A stretch of 64,000 nucleotides of DNA from Hyaloscypha bicolor E (GCF_002865645.1 NW_020194631.1:186001-250000), one strand, 5' to 3'. Positions 1 through 11,256 are shown, numbered from the stretch's first letter. Notes: generated by a model from the letters alone, not told the origin. Translations and numbers: made by a program.

Positions 1-254
1 TACGATCTGTCGACGTGCGCCACTGTCTTACTTTCAAACCAAAGTGTGTTGTCTTGCGTTTCAGACACAGCAAATACCCTGGATTCAAACTCATATCCGA
101 GATCAATTGAGAATTTTTACCATGTTTGTCCATTATCACAGTTGGGTTGTGCAGGAGTGAGGATATTGCTATGTTTATATACCGTGGTGGTCCCCTATAT
201 GTCTCCTTAGGTGCTCCCCATTGCAAAACCAATTTCAAAAACCAAGCTCTAGTC

Positions 255-469
255 ATGATGACAGTTTTCAGCCTCTTGGCTGTTTGCACTCTGCACAGTA
301 TCGCGCTTGCCAATTCTTGCGATGCAATTGATTGCCTCCTTGGTGAGTGATCTCAAGTCTGATCTTGATCCTCCGAACTGAGGTAGCGCTAATATGGGGC
401 AGAGTTGAAAGGAACAGGAGCACCTTCGGTCGGTGGAACAAGGTAGAGAACTCACGCCTGGAGGAGTGA
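255..469 (+). CDS. Possible small secreted protein, two exons
   Basis: Seen: an ATG at 255 opens a typical signal peptide (MMTVFSLLAVCTLHSIALA, likely cleaved near residue 20) followed by a short stretch with two cysteines. The frame then meets a good donor (GGTGAGTG, intron from 343). An acceptor at 385-386 would give a 44-nt intron and a second exon ending with TGA at 467-469, for 56 aa in all. No family is recognised. The second exon is basic and has no cysteine, so the downstream model is weak; other acceptors are possible. Inference: a candidate secreted peptide, or the remnant of one, beside another broken secreted gene. Confidence 0.35.
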
Positions 470-730
470 AATCACATTGAGGGTAAAGTGGTTGTGGATC
501 GTTGGATTTTCTGCACAGCGATGTGTTTTTAATGCACTTATATTGAACTTCTAATATGTCTAAAAGCGCTCTGCCAACGGTGACTGACTTGTGAAGAACA
601 AGACCTCCCAAATCCTCAACTTCTAGAAACAATAGATGCCCATAAATCAACTTCATATTAGACGAAGGATGCTTTGCGACTGAGGAGATGCTCGTCAATG
701 CCCACGTCCGCCGTCGAGATCATCGATTGT

Positions 731-1518
731 TTATGGTGTACATTTTGGGCAGACCAACATCCCCGAAAACCAACTGAAGAACCCATTTGAGATATCCGCG
801 CATCCTTCGAGTGGAAAGGGTTGCAAAGGTGGCGCAGCACCATAAGTGCAACCAAAAGGTTGCTCATACAAAATATAACAATCAGCAGCTGTAGCCTTGC
901 AGCTCCCAGTGTAGAAAGATTCGAAACTTATAATGACGGAGAAAGGGAGGTTGACGCACTTGCCCCGTTCGAAGAGAATTGTGGATGGGAAATCGTTCCC
1001 GATCTCCTGTGAGCACGTGACATCTACCCATTGGTGGGCCATGAATATTGGGAGATCGTATTCCGCTATGTTGGTCTTCGTTGCTGTTGCCATTGTCGTT
1101 ATCTTGGGCGGAAGAGTGGTGGTGGCTGCTTTGGCCCCGATGCGGAAACAGGCACTTGAGTAACGCGAGATTCCTGGGCAGACAGATTCACAGTCTGGCG
1201 TGTCAGAGAAAAATGCCGTCTGCTGTCGAGCTTCAAGGAGATTGGTGCTGCGTTTGAAAGGGTCGGGTATGTAGGAGACATTTGGAGTAAGATCCGTCGT
1301 GGTAGTTACTAGTCGTGGTTACGGTCTTTGCTTTTGTCTTAGCGACGGTACTGAGTTTCATAAATCAGCAATCATTTGGTTATAATGGATCTACTCACCT
1401 CACAACTGATGGTGTGACAGTAGCCTTGAGATAGGAAGAGCAATAGGCTGGCCCGTGTCTTGTCGGGAAGCCTGAAACTAAGGTTATGGCAGCCGTGCAG
1501 GAAAATAGCCAAATTCAT
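731..1518 (-). pseudogene. Broken secreted cysteine-rich protein gene
   Basis: Seen on the minus strand: ATG at 1518 begins MNLAIFL, a signal-peptide start; within about 20 nt the coding sense moves to another frame (AAITLVSGFPTRHG, then PAYCSSYLKATVTP), which runs to a donor GAG|GTGAGT at about 1398. After an acceptor near 1356 comes a Thr/Lys-rich linker (TVAKTKAKTVTTTS). The sense then shifts frame again near 1308 and stays open to the stop at 731, with a cysteine-rich domain (CESVCPG, YSSACFRIG, VDVTCSQ, TGSCKATAADC, CTYGAAP, LVCPKC). A leader, a CSSYL head, a Thr-rich linker and a Cys-rich end are common in secreted fungal proteins. At least two frame breaks suggest a pseudogene, but sequence errors or unseen introns could also explain them. 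Function unknown. Confidence 0.5.
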
Positions 1519-1625
1519 CACTTGACCATCTCACCCGCTTGGAAAGATACCCTTCGCTGTCCTGGAGGAATCACACCAGGCAATATTGTCCCACGAGATA
1601 TGGGACATTAAGAATTGCGAGGTCT

Positions 1626-2162
1626 TCAGAAGGTAACAGCAAGAGGGCTTCCAGCCCGCTTCAACCATTCCATATCGCGTTTTATCTCGGCCACACTCTG
1701 ATCCCTCGTAGTGGATGCAACTATACAAGGTCCTCTCTGCCCATCTTCACCCTGATCCATGCTTGCATAGTTGTCTGTACTGTTGCCATCTTTGCTTAGC
1801 GCCTCGTTGACGTCACTACAAAGGTCTCTAGCACCTTTGTAGCTCTCACGGTGGGGAAAGGCATTCATAATAGCTCTGCCTTCCTCCAAATATCCAGCGG
1901 CCGTATTAGCTGCGGCGTACTGTTTTTGTGCCGAATCTGCTGATTGCTCAGTTTCGCCAGATCGAGGAGGAATGGTAAATACAAAGTGCCAGGCAGATGA
2001 GGTGAAGGTGCTCCGAAGAATGCCGAAGCATTCTGTTGATAGGAACTGATTTGATGAGGAATTGGGCAATCGAGTTGAAGTGGAACATGGAGAGAGTAAG
2101 CGCTTGAGGACGATCACGGCATCTGTACCACATGGTCGGCTAAAATTAAGAAAAGAAAACAT
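1626..2162 (-). CDS. Uncertain reading frame, hypothetical
   Basis: This is a 178-codon open frame. Its second half (from about residue 75) is rich in Glu, Ala, Asp and Lys and reads like a soluble helical protein, ending EIKRDMEWLKRAGSPLAVTF. The first half is less convincing: a polypyrimidine/TTTTAG acceptor-like stretch near 2140 suggests that the real gene may have an upstream exon and a different frame there. No signal peptide, domain or motif is recognised. It could equally be a non-coding open frame next to the broken secreted gene downstream. Confidence 0.25.
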   Translation of the reverse strand: MFSFLNFSRPCGTDAVIVLKRLLSPCSTSTRLPNSSSNQFLSTECFGILRSTFTSSAWHFVFTIPPRSGETEQSADSAQKQYAAANTAAGYLEEGRAIMNAFPHRESYKGARDLCSDVNEALSKDGNSTDNYASMDQGEDGQRGPCIVASTTRDQSVAEIKRDMEWLKRAGSPLAVTF

Positions 2163-2385
2163 GCCAATTCACATTTGCAATCGCAGAAAAGAAACAAAAG
2201 ATATGGAGAGACATTCTGTGCTTTTCTTTGCTGCAAAGGTATTTCACACACCAACCAGGAAATCTTAGTCATCGAATGATGTGTCCAAAGCAACAGCTTT
2301 CCCTAATCCCCTGATATCCACTGAGACGCTGGAAATACTGAACCAAAGGAGTCACCGTCTTGTTGCGCCTCTAGGACAGGAAAAT

Positions 2386-3214
2386 CTAAGCGACCTCCTC
2401 AATCTTGGAAGATGCGGGTTTCTCGCTGCTGCTCGCCTCGTCCTCCTCGAGCTCGGGCATGTCTTCATCTTCGTCGTCTTCTTCCCCTTCCTCCTCACCC
2501 TCCTCACCGCCCATGCCTCCACCAAGCTTGGAGAAGTCGATGCCACCGAAGTCGCCTCCTGCTCCTCCCATCATTGAGCTCATGTCACCCATACCTGGCA
2601 TGCCACCCATTCCGCCCATGTTTCCTAATCCAGCCTGTCAGCTTCCTGGGTTCTAAAAATAGTAGAGCAACTTGCCTAGATCGTCCTCAGGGGCCTCGTC
2701 TTGCTCATCCTCGTCAACCCACTTGTCAAAGTCGGTCTTCAAGAAGTGAACCTTCTTGGCATCCTTCAAGAGCCGGGGCCAGAATTCCTCCTTCAGCTCC
2801 TTCTTTCTCAGGACGATCTCAATGTTCTTAGCGGTGTGGTTGATCTTGCTCTCCTCCTTGTCAATCTCAGCATAGAACTCGAGCTCGAGGTGGTAGTCTC
2901 TCTTGAGCGAGTCTGAGTGACCGGAGAAGGCGAGGGATTGTGGCTTCAGGTCAAGCTTGAGATGTGAAGGCTGGACATCCGGTACGGAGATGGTGAGGTA
3001 GATGAAATTCTTTGCCGCATCGGTCTTGTTGGATCGTTGAGCCCAAAGGACTGTTGAACAATTAGCTATGTTTACTGAGCAGAATTGAGGAGCAAAGCGT
3101 CAAAATTGGTGGTTGCTTTGCTTCTTCTGCGGCAGGCTGAAGCCTAGGAGGTGAAGTAGCTCCATGGTGCGGATCGCAGTTGAGCTTACCTTCTGGCGTT
3201 GCGGGGGCAGACAT
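2386..3214 (-). CDS. sba1: p23/Sba1-family Hsp90 co-chaperone
   Basis: Three exons (3214-3190, 3050-2676, 2624-2386) encode 212 aa. The CS (p23) domain covers about residues 5-125, with the diagnostic EVLWAQRS start, an NFIYLTISVPD strand and the conserved DFDKWVDEDEQDE motif. The tail is Gly/Met-rich (repeats of GGM, then SKLGGG) and ends in a Glu/Asp-rich, Ser-rich stretch, as in fungal Wos2/Sba1. Family knowledge: p23 binds ATP-bound, closed Hsp90 and slows its ATPase, stabilising client proteins in cytosol and nucleus. Intron 1 (3189-3051) is normal; intron 2 (2675-2625) begins with GC rather than GT, and only this choice joins DDL to GNMGGM in frame. It diverges from VPS24. Confident on identity and good on exon structure. 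Confidence 0.93.
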
Positions 3215-3852
3215 GATTGCGACGATTGACGAGAGGAATCAAGAGTCAGTGGGAAAGGTCTCAAGGACGGAGTGTTGATGTTCGGTTTGGAGAGTGGTTG
3301 GTAGAAGATGAGGGAGAGAAAAATGTGGAGTGCAGGATTGTCTTGTAGGTAGGCACGGTAGGGCGGAAGTTCGAGGAGTGCTAACGAAAGGTTTGGTGTG
3401 CGCAGATCACAGCCAGCTGCAGCACCAGCAGGGAGACGAGGCTGGATGGAAACGAGAAGAAGATGAGCGACGCAGGGCTGGCAAGCAACCTTGCACGCCG
3501 CTGGCGGTCCTGTGCGCCGAACAACTAACTACGCATTTACAGTCACGAGAGGCTGAAGCAATCGCGAGTGGCACCCTTTGTACTTTTTGCTTTCGAAGTA
3601 GAATTTTGGACTTGGACCCCTAGAGGCGCGGTGATTACAAAGTCAAATAATTGTCTTCGAGCCCCACGTTCTGCGGCTCTTTCTCTTGTACGAGTCGCCC
3701 AACGTCACTGGGCAGGGCAAATACGATAGTCGATCCTGGATCAGGCTTCCCGCGTGAAACCCCCTCAACCACAACTCCTGCCTAAGACCAAACAACACCA
3801 TTCTGCAGATTCTGTTTGGCACCGGATTCTTGCAACTTTACGCTTCTTCAAC
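3215..3852. promoter_or_regulatory. Shared divergent promoter of sba1 and vps24
   Basis: The 638 bp between the two start codons hold no convincing gene. The 97-codon plus-strand frame at 3330-3623 looks like chance. Both promoters and both 5' leaders must lie here. I see no clear heat-shock element array. Confidence 0.5.
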
Positions 3853-4587
3853 ATGGAGGCCATCAGAGGGGTCTTCTTCCGACCGGACCCTCAAGCACAG
3901 GTCTGCAGCCGCGTCAGCCCAAGGCAATCACAACTGACTCCTGTCTAGGTCAGGAAATGCAATCAGCTCATACGCCAGAATACCCGCAAGCTTGACCGGG
4001 ACATTGCGAACATGAAAATCGCGGAGAACAAAGCCAAAACCTTCATAGTCCAAGCAAACCGACGAGCGCAACGAAACCCCTCCCAGGCTAAGCAGGCTGA
4101 GAAGGATATCCGGGTCTTTGCCAGAGAGCTTGTACGGTCACGAAAACAGACTCAGAGACTTGTCACATCCAAGGCGCAGCTGAACAGCGTTGCTATGCAG
4201 GTTACGGAGGCATTTGCAGTGCGCAAGATTGAGGGAAGCATTCGGTCGAGCGTGGGAATCATGAAAGACGTCAATAGCCTCGTACGGCTGCCAGAATTGA
4301 CGGGCACCATGCGAGAATTGAGTCAAGAATTAGTCAAAGCAGGCATAATTGAGGAAATGGTTGGGGACAGCCTTCCAGATGAATTAGAGGAAGAGGACGA
4401 CGAGGTAGAGACTGAGGTCGACAAGGTGCTTGGGGAGATTCTACAAGATAAGATGTCCAAGGTTGGGGCTACTCCTACGACTCCTAAACCGGTACAACAA
4501 GAACCCGTCGCAGAAGACGAAGACGAAGAGGATGCGGAGGCTATGTTAGATCAGATGCGTGGCCGCTTGGAGGCTCTGAAGAGCTAG
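3853..4587 (+). CDS. vps24: ESCRT-III subunit Vps24 (CHMP3)
   Basis: Two exons (3853-3900 and 3949-4587; 48-nt intron with a CTGAC branch) encode 228 aa, the usual Vps24 length. Exon 1 gives the short N-terminal helix; exon 2 begins VRKCNQLIRQNTRKLDRDI, the basic first helix of Snf7-like proteins. The core shows SRKQTQRL, SKAQLNSV and TMRELSQELVKAGIIEEM, all close to CHMP3/Vps24. The tail is acidic and ends EAMLDQMRGRLEALKS, a C-terminal MIM-type helix that binds Vps4. Family knowledge: it co-polymerises with Vps2 and Snf7 on endosomal membranes to form multivesicular bodies. The long frame in the track starts at an internal Met (4012); the true start was chosen because exon 1 supplies the conserved N-terminus. 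Confidence 0.93.
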
Positions 4588-5081
4588 AGCAGAGCCAGAG
4601 GTTAATAACGGCTTTCTGTTTTTGTATGCCTGGAGTTTGGTTGGGCTGGACGTCATTAAGGCACAATTTCGAGCTTTGAGAGAATTGATTTGGCTCCATG
4701 GAGCATATCAGAAACAAACCACGGTTGGAAACCTGATGGCCTTACTCTTACCACGGGAATCAGATCGCTCCCCTTGATTTAAGGTGCATCTCTTCCTTTT
4801 CCATTCATTGTATCGACCCAAGGGTAGTAGACCTATTCTAGTACCCAATCCAGTCCCAGACACAATTACTTAGTGGGAGACATTGCCTGGGTTCCCGCTC
4901 ATAGCCCGTATTTCGATCTGGACTGAACCACATTTTCAATGGCCCTACAAGCGCCTGGGTCATATCTTCTGCTCTTTGCTCTTCAAATTTTTCATTCTCT
5001 CAAATCTTTACACAAATTCTCAAGCAGCTTCAATCTTCTCCAGTTCCCCCCTTTCCGATCAAGGAAACCATAGTTTGCAAG
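4588..5081. other. Intergenic, no gene seen
   Basis: This is the vps24 3' region followed by the promoter and leader of the next gene. It is rich in CT towards 5081, as fungal leaders often are. The 106-codon frame from 4883 overlaps the next gene's start and is not supported. Confidence 0.5.
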
Positions 5082-6194
5082 ATGAAGTCTTCCTCCACCA
5101 CCACTGCTATCATTGGCGGTATTTTGGCTGTCACAGGCAGCGCAATACCTATCTCTCAAAACCCAGCCAGTGCCGCTGTCAGCACGCCCTCCTTCAGCCC
5201 TGAGGACAGCAATGTCGCTGGGACGTTCACAGCTATTGCTGGACGCTCGCCAGCCACCACCCCAGTCTCTTCGAGTGCATTCGCCTTCTTGGGCGGGTCT
5301 GCAGTTCCCATCTTGGACTTAGGTCCTGGCCATGAAGTTCTTGATTCTGGCATTCCAGAAATCTTAACCACACTCTCCACCTCCACCGTTGGAACTCCAA
5401 TAAAGACAAGTGTTACTAGCTCTGCCACGGCAAGTCTTTTCCCAGGCTTCCATCCTCACTTCGGTCATGGACCCGCCGTACCCGGAAGAGGACTCAATTC
5501 CTCTCGTAAGGCTGGCCGAAAGCCAAAAAACCGCCATCCACACTCCCGCCACGGGACCGTCGTGCACGGAGAAGGCTTCAACCACAACAGCCTGACTTCC
5601 AACTCGACTGCGCCAAAGCTCACGTCCGCAACGGCTTACCTGACCTTCGATGACTTAGTCAACCCTAAATTCTTGCCCCACACCGGCTACAACTATTCCT
5701 CCATGCGTTCCATGTGCGAGAAATATATGTCCATGGAAAAGTGGCGCCGTTGGCGCTTCTCCGACGAGAAGCACTCTTCCGACAAGGTTCATCACAACTC
5801 CATCCATGGCCGCGACCTACCCAATGCCGTAGTAAGCCCTTATCGCGAGCTCTATCCTGACTCCAGGCCCGCCAAAGACTCTGCCAATTCCGCACCAGCA
5901 CCCGCAGCCCCGAAAGTCATCGACATCGCTTGTGCCAGACGCGAGCTTGATGAGAAGATCCAAGAGCAAAATAACATGATCGATTACTACAAGCACTTAA
6001 TCGCCGAGATGGAGGATGATATCAAGGACGTTAAGAAGCATAAGAGTAAGAACCATGGCAGCAGTGAGAAGGCATCTTACATCCACAACGCTGAAATCCG
6101 CATGGCTCATAAGATGGAGGAACTGAAGAAAGTTAAGGTTGAGAAGGAAAAGTTGGTGAAGGAGAGAAAGCTGCTTGGTGACATACCGCCTTAG
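5082..6194 (+). CDS. Secreted protein with Ser/Thr-rich stalk and coiled-coil end
   Basis: A single exon of 370 codons. Residues 1-20 form a signal peptide (MKSSSTTTAIIGGILAVTGS, with AIP after it). Residues 25-190 are rich in Ser, Thr and Pro with many potential O-glycosylation sites and some basic His/Arg-rich stretches. Residues 195-245 hold a short region with Tyr, Cys and Trp (SMCEKYMSMEKWRRWRF). Residues 285-365 form a strongly charged coiled coil (ELDEKIQEQNN, MAHKMEELKKVKVEKEKL). There is no transmembrane segment or GPI signal at the C-terminus. I do not recognise the family. Inference: an extracellular or wall-associated protein of unknown role. The coding sense is convincing because of codon regularity and the leader. 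Confidence 0.75.
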   Translation: MKSSSTTTAIIGGILAVTGSAIPISQNPASAAVSTPSFSPEDSNVAGTFTAIAGRSPATTPVSSSAFAFLGGSAVPILDLGPGHEVLDSGIPEILTTLSTSTVGTPIKTSVTSSATASLFPGFHPHFGHGPAVPGRGLNSSRKAGRKPKNRHPHSRHGTVVHGEGFNHNSLTSNSTAPKLTSATAYLTFDDLVNPKFLPHTGYNYSSMRSMCEKYMSMEKWRRWRFSDEKHSSDKVHHNSIHGRDLPNAVVSPYRELYPDSRPAKDSANSAPAPAAPKVIDIACARRELDEKIQEQNNMIDYYKHLIAEMEDDIKDVKKHKSKNHGSSEKASYIHNAEIRMAHKMEELKKVKVEKEKLVKERKLLGDIPP

Positions 6195-7019
6195 GTGATG
6201 GGATTCAAGCAAGAATAGTTCTGCAGTGATCACTGGCACTGCGTAATCAGGCTGGTTTTGCTGGATACTGGCCATGAAAATTTCCCTCTTTCTTTGGTTT
6301 GAGTTTGGAAATTTTTAGTGAACAGTGTTTATCATTTTGGACCTTATTTGCACCCATCTGAGTGTTAATGCTACCTTTCCGTCGAAGGACGAAGCATAGC
6401 GTAGCCAAAAAGGACAGTTGGATTTGGACGCTTACATATACCTGTCCACATGTTTGTCCTGCTATTTAGTTCAGCATAGCGCAGCTAGGAAGAGATTTGG
6501 CAGCGCAATGAAAAAGCTGTTTGATTTTACCCCCCTGATCCAGACAATGTCAAAGTCGTTCCGATTCAGTTCCACAATCTTAGAATGCAACCATCTCCAA
6601 AATTCATGCGAAATTGGGCATCCAGCAACGCAGCCGAGCATGGATATACTAAACTCACACATACGGTGCTTTATTCGCATAAATCGTCGCCCAAATCTAT
6701 CTTGGTAGTCTTGACATACCTGAAGATCACGTGCGAATATCACATCGAGGAAGCCAAGCAATCAGGGTGTACCCTCTGTATTGGCCAGAGAAGAAGAAAG
6801 AATCATCTCTCCATCTTCTCATCCATAAAACGGCCTTAACGAAAGACAATAAAACGTCTCTTGGGCCAGTCCACCCAGATAGTGCCAAAGCACATTCTCA
6901 ACTCTCCCAAACTGCTGTAATTACCCTTCAATGTTGGATCCCATATGCCACTTTTCTTATCACGTTCTGAATGCTCTATGTGTATCTGATGAATAAAGAA
7001 TCCAAGCCTTGCTCCCAAT
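6195..7019. other. Intergenic between convergent genes
   Basis: This is the 3' region of the secreted-protein gene and of the phosphate regulator, which converge here. Short frames on both strands (up to 96 codons) read as chance, and no RNA gene was seen. Confidence 0.5.
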
Positions 7020-10000
7020 CTAAACGACAGCGGTCTCATTCACGCCATTAACTCCATTAACCTGTTGACTTGCTTCCATAGACGCTGCTGTAGCCTTGGC
7101 ATTTTTTGTCAAACCATTTCGAATCTTGAGGACGCTGTCTACAATAACCGCATCGATGCCTTCTTGTACTTGTTGCTGCATAAAATTACTTGGTGCTCTT
7201 GCTCTTGAAGAGGGCTAAAACGTACCTGTACTTTTTCGGGATTGTTGTTCAGTGACCCGTAGCTGACACACACCAAGCCATTTTCCTTTACCACCCTTAC
7301 CAACCTCGGGCTATTGCAGAAGGGCTCAGCCGAGCTAACTATGCCCAGGAGATTCCAGCGACTTGCAAAGCGAATAGCCTCTTGTAAACTACTGGCTCGA
7401 ATGTCGCCAACTGGACATATGCCTCCATCTGTCAAGAACAGAACCGGAATGCTGGGCTGCTTGAAACTTAACAGCAGGCATATGTCCGGATTAAAACTGC
7501 TGAAAATGATCTTTCGCTCCTTGCCCAACTCATATACCTTTGTGAGAACCGTATCCACAAAGTTGTTGAGTTCGACGGCGGTGCTGTCCATTTCTTGCTC
7601 TTCTGTCTCGTGCAACATAGGATATTTCATCTCGATGTTGAAGCCAACATTCTCTGGGATCTTGAGAAACATTTCCTCTAAGGTCGTAAAGGGGGCTTGG
7701 ATGAAATTTCCTCGCGAGTTTGCCTTAAATCCCTTTGCCTTGAAGTCGCGAGTATGTTTCATCCTCTCTGCCATGTCGTAGTCGGGAAGTTCGTGGCCAA
7801 GAGAGAGTGACCGCTGACGATCCATCCCTCGAACAACATTGAGCTTTGGATCTCTTGGTGGGGAAGGAGGTCGTGAGGCACGTGGAGTAGAATCGTTGAC
7901 GTGAAGAAATTGCTCTAAGGTCAGAGTATGCACAGGTGCATCAATCCCGGTCTCGCTGACCAGGAAATCGTGATATATGACCGGAACATGATCTTTAGTG
8001 AGTTGGACATCAAACTCGACATAGTTGGCACCGAGGTTGGCCGCAGCAATGAATGATTGCAATGTATTTTCGCCAAGTTGGAGGGATTTGTTGGAGGTCG
8101 CATTCTTCCCCAATCCTCTATGCCCGATTAACATTGTTGAGGTCATCTTTCTCCAGTACGTGTGTTCAGTTGAAATTCCCATGTTCGGGTGAGAAAATGG
8201 AGTGATAACAAGAAAGTTGAAATTGACAACACCAATGACCTCGAGATCCGTGCTCATTATCGGAACACTAACATCGCCTTGTAGGTTCATCCTTTTCAAG
8301 CCAATCGCCTGCTTTATCGTGGAAAGAATCGCCACGCCGCGCCCGACTTTATGCTCGTCACTACCAGAATATGTGGGAACGATGTCGAAGTAAAGCTTCA
8401 CTTTCGAAACATCCGCGGTAGTGAAGACCATCGGCTCGGTGGATATGTTATCCTGTACTGGGAGATCGATTATGGTTGGCTCTCCTTGAGCACCTTTGGC
8501 ACTCACAATAACAGACAGCGCTGTATCAAGTTGGGTAGAGTGTGCTTCTGCGATTGGAATTCTATCCAGTTTAACAGCTGGAACGGCCTTCCTCATGTCC
8601 ATTGACCCGAGACTGACAAGGACCATGCTTTCGTTGGTAAGATATCGGTGCCCAAAGGTTTTGACCGGTTCGGTGGTTCGAGTTGGCATCTGCGAGCGAG
8701 ATGCTTCCATTGAGGACATGACTGGTGGAGATGATGCAGCCGTGCTTCCGGAGTCTTCAGATCCAGAGGCAGAGCTAGAACTCTCCACGGCTGCCACTTC
8801 TAAAACCTTGGCAATATCCATGTGCCCTCTCAAAGCAGCATGCTCTCTAGCTGTCCAACCCGAAGCGTCAGGCTTGTTGATATCCGCTCCAGCAGCAACA
8901 AGTAAGTCAACAATGGAGAGGTGCCCATCTACACAGGCAACGTGCAATGGTGTCCAAGAAAATGTCTTTTCCGTGAGTTCCAAGTCAGCTCTCTGATCTT
9001 TGGTACCTTCCAGGAGAGTCTTCGCGCAATCTTCGTTTCCGAAGCGAGCAGCAATATGTAGCGCAGAATCTCCTATCTCGTCCTGCCAATTGATATCGAC
9101 TCCAGCATCCACAAGCAACTTGACAATCTGAGTGAAATTCGACTTTGTCGCAAGTGCGAGGACTGCGCTAGACTTTGAGATATCTCTTCTCATAGCCGCT
9201 TTATTGTCACTGCGCCCTTTCCAGTTTTCCCCAGTCAGGAGAGCCTGTGTTGTCAACGGATGACCTCCAATCACACTCAGATGCAAAGGTGCAAGACCTT
9301 CGTTATCTTGCCACTCCGGTGCATCGATGCCGTTCTCCACATTAAATTGGCCCCAATCTTGCATGTACTTCATGACCAGCTCACAAATTACCACGAACCC
9401 AAATTGAGCAGCGTAATGGAGAGGCAAACGTCCATACGAGTCTTCACTATTCAAAGCAGGACGTTGTTGCGGCTCCAACTGTTCCAGGACATAAGCCAAA
9501 AGCTGCACAGATTCATCGGCTAGACTCAGGAGACTGGACTCCTTCAGGCTGCTCCGGCCCGGCCCAAGAGGGGGGGATTCTGCCGGGGTGAGATAACGCA
9601 GTTCATCAGAACTCATAGACGCGACGATATCAATGGTTGAAACTCCCATCTTCGCCGATTTTGAACGTCCAATAGATATGACGAGGCGGTGGAGGCAATT
9701 ACGATGGTTGATATCGTCTGCTTCGTCCAGAGATTTGATATCCTTGAGAAGGTAACCAATCGACTTATTGGATCTGCATGAAATTGACCGCTGCAACAGA
9801 TTGATAAAGAGTTGCTGCATTCCTGGGTCACTTGATTCGAATTCGACCTCTGCCAAAGTCTCTTTCAATATCGGAACATCGTCATTCCTGATAGCTTGGT
9901 CCACGGTATCTAGAAGACCATTTGGCAAATTCAGAATGGATCTCGAGGACACTCTTTTGACGGAGTGGGCCGAATGAACGGACGGAGCATCGTCTTTATT

Positions 10001-10657
10001 CCTTGTGTTCCCCAAGTTTGAAAGCCAATCGTTGAGGTCCTTCAGCGCTGCAACGAGGGATGTACTTGTTGCGAAAGGCGTGAGGAATACCTTCGAAGCA
10101 AGGTATCGCTGCTGTGTGCAAACGTTCGGAACTTTCTTGTCCAGTTTCTTTGTAATCTTAACAAAGCCTTTCCTGTTCACTTCGCCAAACCATTGTAGCT
10201 TCCTCAGCTGGCTTCGTAGCTCCAGCAGAGCTCCCATGAGCTCGTCAATTTCATTGCGATCCAAAGCCTCCAGAGCTTGTTTTGATGTGCCATATCGATC
10301 TTCAAGTAGCTTCAATCGTCGCGAGGCATCCCCAAACTTCTTATTGTAAAATTCGTCCACATCTTCGAGATTGCGATCCAGGGAGAAGAAAAACTCTGCG
10401 AAGAACAATCAGTTTAAGTTGGTACCGTCTGTTGCAAGCAGAACTATCTTACCCGCGAGGTCGGGGTCTCTGCCAGTTTTTGCAGTAGCAGCAGCGGCCT
10501 TAATCAGCTTCTTCAACCCTTTATAATTGATATACGACGATGACCATTCCGGGATTTGGTACTGCGGGAGTCTGAAGCAATGTCATTAGCAAAAACTCGG
10601 ATGGATCTGAAGGAAAGTGTCGGCCAAGGAAAAGACATACGTCCTGCCGAACTTCAT
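7020..10657 (-). CDS. pho81: Phosphate-sensing CDK inhibitor Pho81/NUC-2 (SPX-ankyrin-GDPD)
   Basis: Four exons (10657-10641, 10571-10453, 10395-7226, 7175-7020; introns of 69, 57 and 50 nt) encode 1153 aa. The N-terminal SPX domain begins MKFGRTLPQYQIPEWSSSYI and includes the lysine-rich INYKGLKKLIK helix that binds inositol pyrophosphates. Ankyrin repeats lie at about 355-575 (LPLHYAAQFG, LAPLHLSVIGGHP, SALHIAARFGNE, TPLHVACVDGH). The C-terminal glycerophosphodiester phosphodiesterase-like domain starts at about 805 (GHRGLGKN, GENTLQSF, EFDVQLTKD, PVIYHDF). Family knowledge: in yeast and Neurospora this protein inhibits the Pho80-Pho85 type kinase when phosphate is low, freeing the Pho4/NUC-1 activator; whether the GDPD part is enzymatic is unclear in Pho81 types. 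A CACGTG site lies about 590 bp upstream. Only spliced exon 4 gives the natural C-terminus, ending ETAVV. Confidence 0.93.
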
Positions 10658-11248
10658 CTTGGCCACGTATAATTGGACTCTCCTTGCCTCGTTTTTGCTC
10701 TCCTCCGAGGTCGAATAGAGCCGCAGAGACTGACTTCACCGCCCAAGCTCTCAGACGGAAAATCTCCCACTGTATCTCTGAGATCTTGATTCGCAGCTGG
10801 TTACTGCGCAAAAATTGAAATGGAACTTCGTTGGTCGAATAGGAGCTTGCTTGGAGAAGCCATTTATGGCAGGGTCGGTATCGTTTCAGTGCTGGGATGC
10901 GAAGATGTTTTGCGACTGCGGTGAGAGATTTATCAATTGCTGTATGTCGTACAGTGAATTGCAGGATTTAACGGGTAAGTAGAGCTTCTGCTGTCGAGAG
11001 AGATGGAGCGTGGAGGCAGAGACAGCTGCTATTGGCAGAAAAGCTGTCTCGAAAGTTCAGGGCCGTAAAAGGCGCTTAGCGTCATGCTGAGAGAATGGTC
11101 CCAGCAAAGCCCAAAATGTGGAGTTGAGAGTTTCAAGAAATCCTTGCTCGAGGCAAGAAAGCTCTTTATAGATGGATGTGGTCCCGGCTTTACGAAAGCC
11201 ATAATTAAGTGCTGTCCTTTGTTCTCAAGTGAAAAGAGCCATCCATCA

Positions 11249-11256
11249 TCACGTGA
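11249..11256. promoter_or_regulatory. TCACGTGA E-box upstream of pho81
   Basis: The palindromic octamer TCACGTGA holds a CACGTG core about 590 bp before the pho81 start codon. Family knowledge: Pho4/NUC-1 bHLH activators bind CACGTG in promoters of phosphate genes. That it acts on pho81 is inference; other bHLH proteins (Cbf1 type) bind the same core. Confidence 0.4.

Noticed and set aside
7314..9523. Several plus-strand frames of 60-166 codons
   Set aside because: They are antisense shadows of the well-supported pho81 exons.
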